The translations under genes and the position numbers were made by a program. The notes below the pieces were generated by a model that saw only the letters and a program-made list of their open reading frames with translations, ran no database searches and was not told where the DNA came from. This document shows positions 55,664-62,900 of a DNA stretch of 64,000 bases, piece after piece (position 1 is the first letter of the stretch; each line of letters starts with the position of its first letter). Origin of the DNA: Antrihabitans auranticaus. GTDB taxonomy: Bacteria > Actinomycetota > Actinomycetes > Mycobacteriales > Mycobacteriaceae. Where the stretch lies: positions 1 to 64,000 of the forward strand of contig NZ_JAEMNW010000011.1 in NCBI RefSeq assembly GCF_016481275.1. The letters are read 5' to 3'.

Positions 55664-57367
55664 ATGACGGCCGGTCCTTCGGAAAATACCGATGCGGACG
55701 CTGTCCGCTGGCACAGCGCTGAGCGGCTGTCCGAAATTCTCTGCGCTGCCCCGCTGATCGTTTTCGCTATCGATATCGACGGAATAATTCGCGTATCGAC
55801 CGGGGGAGCATTGATCGAACTCGGATTCGCGCCGGGCCAGCTCGTCGGGAACAGCATCTTCGACGTCTACGCAGAGCGAGCGGATTTCGCGGGACATTTC
55901 CGCCGTGCGATCGCCGGCGAGGAATTCGATATTCAGGCGACGGTTCTGGACCGCGTATTCGAAACGCGGTACACCCCCACGTACTCGGCCTCGGGTGAGC
56001 TGATCGGCAGTCTCGGAGTGAGCGTCGACGTCACCGAGCAGGTGAAGAATCAGAATGCACTTCGCCAGCTTGCGCAGGACGACTCGGTAACCGGACTCAG
56101 CAGTCGGCAATACACCGAGAGCCTCATCGGTCGCGCGCTCGCGGCCGGCGCCGGCTTCGCGGTTCTGCTCGTCGACCTCGACGACTTCAAGGACATCAAC
56201 GATTCGCACGGGCATGCGCTGGGCGATCTCGTCCTCAACCGCATCGCGACGCGAATTCGGACAGCGGTTCCGGAAGAAGCCATCGTCGGCCGGTTGGGCG
56301 GCGACGAGTTGGTCATCGGATTGCCGCTCTCCGACTTCGCTGCACTGGAGCGAGTCGCCAAAGACGTGCTGGCGGTCATTGCCGGCCCGCTGCTGATCGA
56401 CCTGCCGATTCTCGACCCGCCGGCAGACATCGACGTCAGCATCACAGCCAGCATCGGAGTGGCGGTGTCACCCCGCGACGGGAACACCACCGCTGGGTTG
56501 CTCGCGCGGGCAGACACCGCGATGTATGCCGCGAAGAATTCGGGCGGCGCTGCCTACCGGTTCTACTCGCCCGATATCGACCGCGCGAGCCGCCGTCTGA
56601 CGGTGTCGACGCGGTTGCGCCGGGCGGTCGCCGAACACGCGTTGCACGCCGAGTTTCAGCCGGTGCTGGACATCGAATGCGGCAGAGTCGTGGCGTTCGA
56701 AGCGCTCGCGAGGTGGAACGATCCGCAATTGGGAAAGATCCGGCCCGACGAATTCATCGCGCTCGCAGAGAAATCTCCGTTGATCGACGAATTGTTCGAG
56801 GTGATCCTGCAACAAGCGCTCGCGGCTGCGGCCGGATGGGATTCGAGCATCGGCATTTCGGTGAATATCGCGCCCCGGCAATTGCGCGATCGTGATCTGC
56901 CCAATCGAATCGTCCTGGCAGCCAAAGGGGCGGGCCTGGAGGTCGACCGAGTCAGCGTCGAACTGACCGAGACCGCGATGATGGACGACAGCTTCGCGAC
57001 GCGCAACACGCTGCAGAAAATGAGCGAGGCCGGAATTGCCGTCGTTGTCGACGATTTCGGTGTCGGATACTCGAATATCGGTCGGCTGAGCGATCTTTCG
57101 GCGTCCGGGATGCTCGACGGCATCAAGATCGACCGCCGCTTCGTCGCTGAGAGGGATATTCACCGGGCGACGTCGTTGCTGCGACTGTTTCGCAACATGA
57201 CCGACTCGTTCGGCGTCCGGGCAGTCGTCGAGGGGATCGAGACAGAACGGCAACTGACCCTCGCACGCGACCTCGGCTACCGCTACGCGCAGGGTTGGCA
57301 TCTCGGCGCGGCGATGCCTGCCGCCGCCGCAACGACTTACGCGAACTCGACGACCACCGGCGCGTGA
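55664..57367 (+). CDS. PAS-GGDEF-EAL protein (c-di-GMP turnover)
   Basis: Protein of 567 residues without membrane helices. A PAS domain occupies about 20-125 (LIVFAIDIDGIIRVSTGGAL, then a PAC part ending VSVDVTEQ). The GGDEF domain has DLDDFKDINDSHGHALGD and LGGDELVIGL. The EAL domain has AFEALARW, ISVNIAPRQL, ELTETAMM, VVVDDFGVGYSNIG, GIKIDRRFV and VVEGIET, so the hydrolase site is complete. GGDEL instead of GGDEF may still be active. The 3' end overlaps the truncated xthA by 31 bp. It is the third c-di-GMP protein in the window. Confidence 0.92.
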   Translation: MTAGPSENTDADAVRWHSAERLSEILCAAPLIVFAIDIDGIIRVSTGGALIELGFAPGQLVGNSIFDVYAERADFAGHFRRAIAGEEFDIQATVLDRVFETRYTPTYSASGELIGSLGVSVDVTEQVKNQNALRQLAQDDSVTGLSSRQYTESLIGRALAAGAGFAVLLVDLDDFKDINDSHGHALGDLVLNRIATRIRTAVPEEAIVGRLGGDELVIGLPLSDFAALERVAKDVLAVIAGPLLIDLPILDPPADIDVSITASIGVAVSPRDGNTTAGLLARADTAMYAAKNSGGAAYRFYSPDIDRASRRLTVSTRLRRAVAEHALHAEFQPVLDIECGRVVAFEALARWNDPQLGKIRPDEFIALAEKSPLIDELFEVILQQALAAAAGWDSSIGISVNIAPRQLRDRDLPNRIVLAAKGAGLEVDRVSVELTETAMMDDSFATRNTLQKMSEAGIAVVVDDFGVGYSNIGRLSDLSASGMLDGIKIDRRFVAERDIHRATSLLRLFRNMTDSFGVRAVVEGIETERQLTLARDLGYRYAQGWHLGAAMPAAAATTYANSTTTGA

Positions 57368-57624
57368 TCGCTGGCGCCCTTGCCTTTTCGTTCTTCACGG
57401 TCGATGAGCGCGCTCGTCGCGCGAGTGGCCAGCGCAGGCGAGGCGAGGACGAAATCTATCTTCATCCCCTCGCGCCGCGGAAACCGCAGCCGCGTGTAGT
57501 CCCAATAGGTGAAGACGCCTGGGCCGGGTGCGAACGGGCGGACCACGTCGGCGTAGCCCGCCGCGACGATCGCGTCGAACGCCGACCGTTCCGCCGGTGA
57601 GGTGTGCGTCTTGCCCTCGAAGTA
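57337..57624 (-). pseudogene. xthA: C-terminal fragment of exodeoxyribonuclease III, cut by prophage junction
   Basis: Only the last 95 codons remain, reading YFEGKTHTSPAERSAFD at the left border to SDHAPVVVEFA before TAA at 57337. The block GVFTYWDYTRLRFPRREGMKID and the catalytic His region KGKGASDHAPVV are typical of the C-terminal third of ExoIII/AP endonuclease (family length about 260-270 residues). Immediately upstream of TAC (57622-57624) the frame meets TAG and homology ends, where lower-GC prophage DNA begins. The N-terminal part is not in the window and probably lies at the far prophage end. xthA follows thiC closely in M. tuberculosis too. Confidence 0.88.
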
Positions 57625-57640
57625 CTAACGGGTACACAAT
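57600..57640. other. prophage/host junction (candidate attL)
   Basis: Host coding sequence of xthA ends at about 57624. GTACTAACGGGTAC at 57622-57635 is an imperfect palindrome spanning the border. The core cannot be defined without the other end or an uninterrupted homologue. Interruption of a gene body without restoring its 3' end is typical of serine integrases, but no integrase is visible here. Confidence 0.5.
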
Positions 57641-57684
57641 TCACAGTGTTCTGACCAGCAGATTCGCAGTTTGAGAGGCCATCA

Positions 57685-57951
57685 ATGTCAACGTCGACCG
57701 TACGCGCAACCTACCCCGATGTTGAAATCAAGATCAGTTCCGCCGCTATAGAGGAACAGCCGTTGGTTCGGCTCGAGGTCGCCGGGGTCGCCGTAGACCT
57801 CTCCCCCGAAGCTGTGAACCGTATGGTTGCTGCGCTCGAGGTTGCCAGAGAAGGCGCAGTGCTAAAAGCCAGCGGAGTCGTATGCGTCGAGTGCGACCAG
57901 ATTGCGGCGCTCCACCCCCACTACGCGGGACATGAGTTCACCACTAGCTAG
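57685..57951 (+). CDS. small hypothetical prophage protein with CxxC pair
   Basis: Protein of 88 residues; GAGAGG precedes ATG 57685. The first 40 residues look like beta strands (YPDVEIKISSAAIEEQPLV), followed by a helix (SPEAVNRMVAALEVAREGAVL) and a C-terminal VVCVECDQIAALHPHYAGHE that might hold a metal through two Cys and nearby His. Not recognised. It is the first gene inside the junction and is read away from it, a common place for accessory lysogen-expressed genes. Confidence 0.65.
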   Translation: MSTSTVRATYPDVEIKISSAAIEEQPLVRLEVAGVAVDLSPEAVNRMVAALEVAREGAVLKASGVVCVECDQIAALHPHYAGHEFTTS

Positions 57952-58041
57952 TTGCGGTACGCCTTCTGATGCGGTGCGCATCGAAGGCGGTAATCTTCTG
58001 TCCCGTCGCCGTGCGCCCCTACATCGGAAAAGAGCCGTTCG

Positions 58042-58710
58042 TTGAAGAAAGAGGTCAAACCGACTCGCGTCGCATTGCGCCCCGGCCAGATCACGACCGA
58101 CGAACTTGTCGAACTGATGCAACTTCCCGCGACCGACGCGCGGAACCTGTGGGCCGGTAAGGCCACATGGGAAGACGGAAGTGAAGCGAGACTCACAGAT
58201 GTATCTGACCTCGCCCCGGTAGAAGATGCGCAGCACCTGGTGCGCCTGTTCGGCGTTTTCGAGTACGCAGACGGTTCTCAGGTCACAGTGTGTCTCAACC
58301 GATTTGAACCGTGGGTGGAAGCGAAAGGCGACACTGCGCGCGACCGCCTCTCCCAGGTTTCGCACTACTGGGCGAATCTGCCGAATAGAAGCTGGTTCAC
58401 ATGGAAGCTTTGGAGTTGGGTTCGGTCGTTTGCGATCTATGTCGCCTTCATGTGGTCGCTTCCCTTTGCTGTTGCGCTTTGGAATGACGGCAACAAGGCG
58501 GTGGCCTGGACCTTGGAAGGGACAGCCGTCGTACTACTGATCTTTACGAGTCTGTGCGTCTATTTCAGCAACATTCAGAAGGCACGCCGCCAACCGGTCG
58601 TACTGTCTCGCCGGAACGGCTTCACGCTCGAGCGTGTATCGCTCGTTGCGAGCGGAATAATCGCTCTCGTCGGTGGCGTTGCCGCGATACTGTTGGGATT
58701 CAAAGACTAA
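58042..58710 (+). CDS. prophage-encoded membrane protein, three C-terminal helices
   Basis: Protein of 222 residues from TTG 58042, preceded by AAGAG. The soluble N-terminal half (LRPGQITTDELVELMQLP, TDVSDLAPVEDAQHLVRL) is followed by three membrane helices: FAIYVAFMWSLPFAVALW, GTAVVLLIFTSLCVYF and VSLVASGIIALVGGVAAILL. Not recognised. Its forward orientation, opposite to the virion genes, and place at the junction suggest expression from the prophage, for example in superinfection exclusion; this is inference only. Its stop is 9 bp from that of the convergent connector gene. Confidence 0.65.
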   Translation: MKKEVKPTRVALRPGQITTDELVELMQLPATDARNLWAGKATWEDGSEARLTDVSDLAPVEDAQHLVRLFGVFEYADGSQVTVCLNRFEPWVEAKGDTARDRLSQVSHYWANLPNRSWFTWKLWSWVRSFAIYVAFMWSLPFAVALWNDGNKAVAWTLEGTAVVLLIFTSLCVYFSNIQKARRQPVVLSRRNGFTLERVSLVASGIIALVGGVAAILLGFKD

Positions 58711-58719
58711 ACGTCACTC

Positions 58720-59061
58720 TCAGTCCCGGTCGAATCCTTCGAGCTTCAACACCTTGAACCCCGGCGTACCGGTAAGCGCTTTCTGAGTAAATCGTTGCAC
58801 TTCAACGATATTGAACATGCTTCCGTCGTATTCGATTCTGTCCGAATGGATTACATCAGAATGAAGCTCGGTGAACAGAGCCAAGTCTTCACGGTGCGAA
58901 TCTCTCGAGACCACGCCAGGACTCGAGGCCCACTCTCTGCCCCCCGTAGGGGCTACAGCGCCCCGTATGTCGTGGTGCCATGCGTAGTCGTCGTCTCCGA
59001 ACCGGTCGCGCGCTAGCCGTCGATGCACCCGAAACGTATCCGTAAATTGAAATTGCAACAA
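58720..59061 (-). CDS. phage head-tail connector/stopper-like protein
   Basis: Protein of 113 residues from TTG 59061; AAGGA precedes it and overlaps the stop codon of the upstream gene. The layout (FRVHRRLARDRFGDDDYAWH, then DIRGAVAPTGGREW, LALFTELHSDVIHSDRIEYDG and FNIVEVQRF) matches the small beta-barrel head-completion/stopper proteins of siphoviruses: short N-terminal strand, central 'A-P-x-x' block and 'D-x-I-x-Y-D-G-x-x-F-x-V'. It is the last gene of the reverse-strand run. Confidence 0.6.
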   Translation of the reverse strand: MLQFQFTDTFRVHRRLARDRFGDDDYAWHHDIRGAVAPTGGREWASSPGVVSRDSHREDLALFTELHSDVIHSDRIEYDGSMFNIVEVQRFTQKALTGTPGFKVLKLEGFDRD

Positions 59062-59070
59062 AATGAATCC

Positions 59071-59391
59071 TTACTTGGAACTGTGCGCGGGCCAACGGAA
59101 CTGACTTGATTCCCGAATCGGCATCTGACCGTGAACGCCTGCCCGGTGCGCGTAACCGTGGTGGACGTAACCGTTAGCCAATAACCATTCATCAAGTTCG
59201 TTCCAGAACCGTTGCCGCGCAACCCATTTAATATCAGCAACTTGTTTTTCGACTTGAGGAGCACTCAGAAACTTCCGTTGCAACACGAATGCTTCATACT
59301 CAGCCCTGGCGAACAACACAATGCTTATGCCGTCGCGGAAACGCTCGGGTACCTGCGGTTTGTCCGGGGCTACCTTTTTGAACTGTGCCAC
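59071..59391 (-). CDS. hypothetical phage protein between small terminase and connector genes
   Basis: Protein of 106 residues from GTG 59391; the AGGT of its Shine-Dalgarno overlaps the terminase stop codon. It is helical and charged (ERFRDGISIVLFARAEYEAF, VEKQVADIKWVARQRFWNEL) with a His-rich C-terminus (YVHHGYAHRAGVHGQ). Not recognised. Tight overlap with both neighbours indicates one translational unit. Confidence 0.6.
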   Translation of the reverse strand: MAQFKKVAPDKPQVPERFRDGISIVLFARAEYEAFVLQRKFLSAPQVEKQVADIKWVARQRFWNELDEWLLANGYVHHGYAHRAGVHGQMPIRESSQFRWPAHSSK

Positions 59392-59396
59392 GCTAA

Positions 59397-59714
59397 TTAC
59401 CTACGGTTGCCATTTCGGTAACCGCCACGCCTCTGCGGCCTATACACGCGCTCGTCCTCGAGAACCTCGGGAAGGCGCAACGCTGTAATCAACCTGACCT
59501 TGTGCGCCGACAACAACCGCGTTTCAACCATCAACGACTTATTGAACGGATCTTTTTCCAACTCCGATGCCAGCAAATCCAGCCTATCAACCGCTCGGCA
59601 AGCCTCGGTCAGCGTTTGTTTCTCGCTTACAGAAAGATCATAAACGGTTACAATCGACTTATAGAGGGCCTTACCGGACTCTTTCAAGCCGTTTGGATAC
59701 GTTATTTTTGCCAT
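59397..59714 (-). CDS. phage terminase small subunit
   Basis: Protein of 105 residues from ATG 59714, preceded by ATAGGTG. The sequence pattern YPNGLKESGKALYKSIVTVY, then EKQTLTEACRAVDRLDLLAS and a C-terminal basic PQRRGGYRNGNRR is that of actinophage small terminases, which recognise the packaging site. The frame is open further upstream to ATG 59993, which overlaps the tape measure stop (TAATG) and would add 93 residues of unknown type. I prefer the short form because family members start near here and a hairpin lies in the extension. Confidence 0.75.
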   Translation of the reverse strand: MAKITYPNGLKESGKALYKSIVTVYDLSVSEKQTLTEACRAVDRLDLLASELEKDPFNKSLMVETRLLSAHKVRLITALRLPEVLEDERVYRPQRRGGYRNGNRR

Positions 59715-59993
59715 AAAACACCTATAATTCGACTTAAAATGAATACATGCCCTGTTCAGAGCGTCATTGGAGCCCAGCGGAAAACGGGGTGCGAAATTAT
59801 CTAGCCGCAGTGCTTCGCGGTACAAGAGTGACCCCCATACGGGCTCCCCCCACTCCCCTTGCAGCACAACGTATTTCATGTTTGTATTGAGTGTTGTAGC
59901 AATTGCCGGCGGCTGACCCCCCCTTGGAATAAACCAGGTGGGTGTTGAAACAGAATTAAATTCCAACACCCAACCCGGTCTACCCTTACGCAT
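59715..59993 (-). other. open in-frame extension between tape measure and small terminase
   Basis: This stretch is open in the terminase frame and begins with ATG overlapping the tape measure stop (TAATG), the arrangement expected for a coupled downstream tail gene. The 93-residue translation (RPGWVLEFNSVSTPTWFIPR, NMKYVVLQGEWGEPVWGSLL) is protein-like but unrecognised. It may be the start of a minor tail gene joined to the terminase by deletion, or simply non-coding. Confidence 0.35.
59939..59972 (-). terminator. inverted repeat just after the tape measure gene
   Basis: TGGGTGTTG (59939-59947) and CAACACCCA (59964-59972) form a perfect 9-bp stem with an AT-rich 16-nt loop, 21 bp after the tape measure stop on the reverse strand. 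It may end or weaken transcription of the tail operon; if the 198-residue reading is real it lies inside coding sequence. Confidence 0.4.
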
Positions 59994-62900
59994 TACCGCG
60001 TCGGATTACGTGAATAACTTCTCGTTAGACGCGCCTCATGCCTCGCGATTACGGCCCCGACCTTACTAGGCGACATTCCCGTGTTATTGAATGTAGGCGC
60101 GTACGTTCCGCCACCGTTCATCGCACTTGCACCCAATCCGGCTACGCCAGTTTCCAGCATTCCCCGCACGTTTTGAGGATTGAAGAATCCGATGAAATCG
60201 GAAGCTGTTCTCTGTGCCAACGCTGCCGCTTGCCCGCTCAATGCTGCACCGGACTGCGCCCCGTGGCTCCACCATGGTCCAGCCGTCAATCCACTGCCCC
60301 AAGCACTCGAGAAGTCTCCGCCGGGTCCGATCTCGGTTGGCAGAGAATTAGGTAGGGCGCTGACGAAGGGCTGGAGTAGGTTTCCGCCAGGCAACCATTC
60401 CGGTACCTTTTTGATTCCTGCGAGTACGTCTGCCGATCCTGGTAGTTGTCCTACGGATTGTGTTCCGTATGAACTTGTTGCACCTGTTCCATATGAACTT
60501 GCACCTGTTCCAACGGAACCCCAACCAGTCGAGTACGGATCACTGGCGCTTGGTCCACCTGGCGTAGAGGCCGGTTGTCCCGGCCAGTTGGTCACCCATA
60601 CCGGCGCAGCGGAACCGTCTCCACCCATGGACGCCCGACCACCCGTAAACGCCCCTGAATCGCCCGTAGAGCCACCAGAGCGCGCCGCGAAGGCCTCTTG
60701 TGCCTTGGACATTTGCGCCTGGTAATTCGAGCCGTCTGCGAATGCGGAACCCTGCACACCTTGTGCGGCTGCTGCTGGGTCCATCTTCTCGTAATCCAAC
60801 TTTTTCAGTTGCTCATAGAACAGGGCTGCCGACGTGCTCGGGTCCATGCGGTCCGCCGCAGAACCCCACGAGTTCCGTTGCTGGAACGGTCCCACACTGT
60901 CGTGATCCGTTCCGACTCCAGAATGCGGAATCTCCAACGACTCCGGAACGTTCGGGTTCGCAAGGATACGTCCGCCAGATTCCGCGAAAGCGGTAGCAAT
61001 CGCAATCTGAATGCCCTTGTCGGATATTCCTTGTTTGCGACCCTCGGCAATGATGGCATCAACAACGCGGTCCTGCTCGGTCGCGGCAGTCGGAACCGCC
61101 TTGAACTCACCTGTACCGCCTTGGCCGGTCCCGCCAGCGAATCCACCGAAGTTGACCGGACTCAAAGCGGCAACGTGGATATGCGTTCCGTGTTGCGCCA
61201 TGGTGGATTCGCCGTAAATTGCTCTAGCTTCCGCGCCTTCGGCTTTTTCTCCGTTTACGTTGTACCAGACCTTTGTTGGATCATCGAAAATAATCTGCGC
61301 CAACTGATCACGGTTCTGCCAAAGAAAATCAAGAACACCGCCATCGGGACCAAGATCAATTGCCATCCCCTTCGGGTGATAACCCCCATCAACACCGTGA
61401 TCGGTCTTGGCAGACGTAAGAACAGCATTCGGGTACTTCGAGCGAACAGCCTCGAGCAACGACATGTTGACCACACCGCCACCCATGCGGGCACGTTCCT
61501 CTTCGGTCACTAGTCCACCACGGGCGAACTTCGGCAAGAGGTTCTTGTTGATCAATTCCAGAAGTGGCAAAAACCGTTTCGTAGACTCGCTATTAATGAC
61601 ATATTCGCCATTCGACAAAAAGGCCATGATGCTGTCGGAAGTGCCCGAACCGGGGCCACGCACAATGCCACCACTAGCGCGCCGAACGGCACCCTGTAGA
61701 CGCGTGAACGCATTCGCAAACGAACCGGTAGGAACAACTTCAACCTCGAGCCTTTTCGGTGCAATGATTTCCCGAATTTTTGCGCGGGCCTCTACGTCGT
61801 TCAAAGTTACGGTTGTGGTGCCGTCCGGCAGGTCAACAACGGTTGCGCCTAGTTCTTGAAGTCGTGCAATGTTTTCCGCTGTCGTATCCTCAATGACCAC
61901 TGTTTTCGAATCCGGAACACTTCTGACAGCAATACCCATATCGTTGAACGACTGCGCACCCTGTTCGGTCAATTCGTAGGTACCGTTCAGCGTGGAGTTG
62001 AGCTCTCGAGCCCTCGCAGCCGCGTTAGCAACAGACTCACCCGTCCCGAGCATCTCGCCACTAAGCGTAGCGGCACTCTCGCCTACATCGGACAATTCAT
62101 TCTTGAGTTCGGAAAGGTCAGGTAGTAGATCACCTGGTTTCGCGCCCGCATTGCGAAGACGGGTATTTACGTCCTCGACCACATTGGCGTAACGCTCCAC
62201 CGCTTCAGGTACTCCGGACAGAGCCGCGCTTACCGCATCGGTGTCCAAACCATTGTTGTTCAGCCTGGCACCGTATCCACGTCGACCAGTGAAGCTATCG
62301 GTGTTCGCCAATTCATCCGCAACCACTTTTTGAAGCTGCTGCGAAATTCGATCCTTTTCAGGTTCGTTCAAACCCAACGCAGCATCGTTAAATGATTTGG
62401 TATCTATGCCAAAGGATTCAGCCCGCTCCAGCACTCCACGGTCTTGAAAGTCCTGTGCTACAGCCTTTTTCGTTCCTTCGGTGACTGCGCCCGTTGTTTC
62501 GTCAAGCGTGTCCTGTAGGGCCTTCTCCTTTTGGCGCTGCTCTTCTGCCGCTGCCGCCGCATCCTTATGCCGAGACGTGAGCAAATAGAGTCCTGCCGCG
62601 AGTCCTGCCACGATGAGCGTCAATCCGCCAGTACCGAGAGCGCCCATCAAACCGGCTGCGCCGCTCGCTGCGGCGAGACCTGCCATGCTGGTCCGAACCG
62701 CTGTAACAGCAGCTGAAATTCCAAGGATGATTGGCACAATGGTTTTCGTTGCCAACCAAGCGACGACAATGGCCTGTACCAAAGTTGTGTGTTCAGAAAG
62801 GAACTGCGCCGCACCACTGAGGAATGGCATGAGTACAGCGGACCATGCCCCGGCTGCGGTCGATGCTGCAACCAGTAGCGTCCCAATGTCTTTCAACACA

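Noticed and set aside
59212-61513. Forward open frames inside the prophage virion region
   Set aside because: They are antisense to the tape measure and terminase genes, low in complexity and without start signals.
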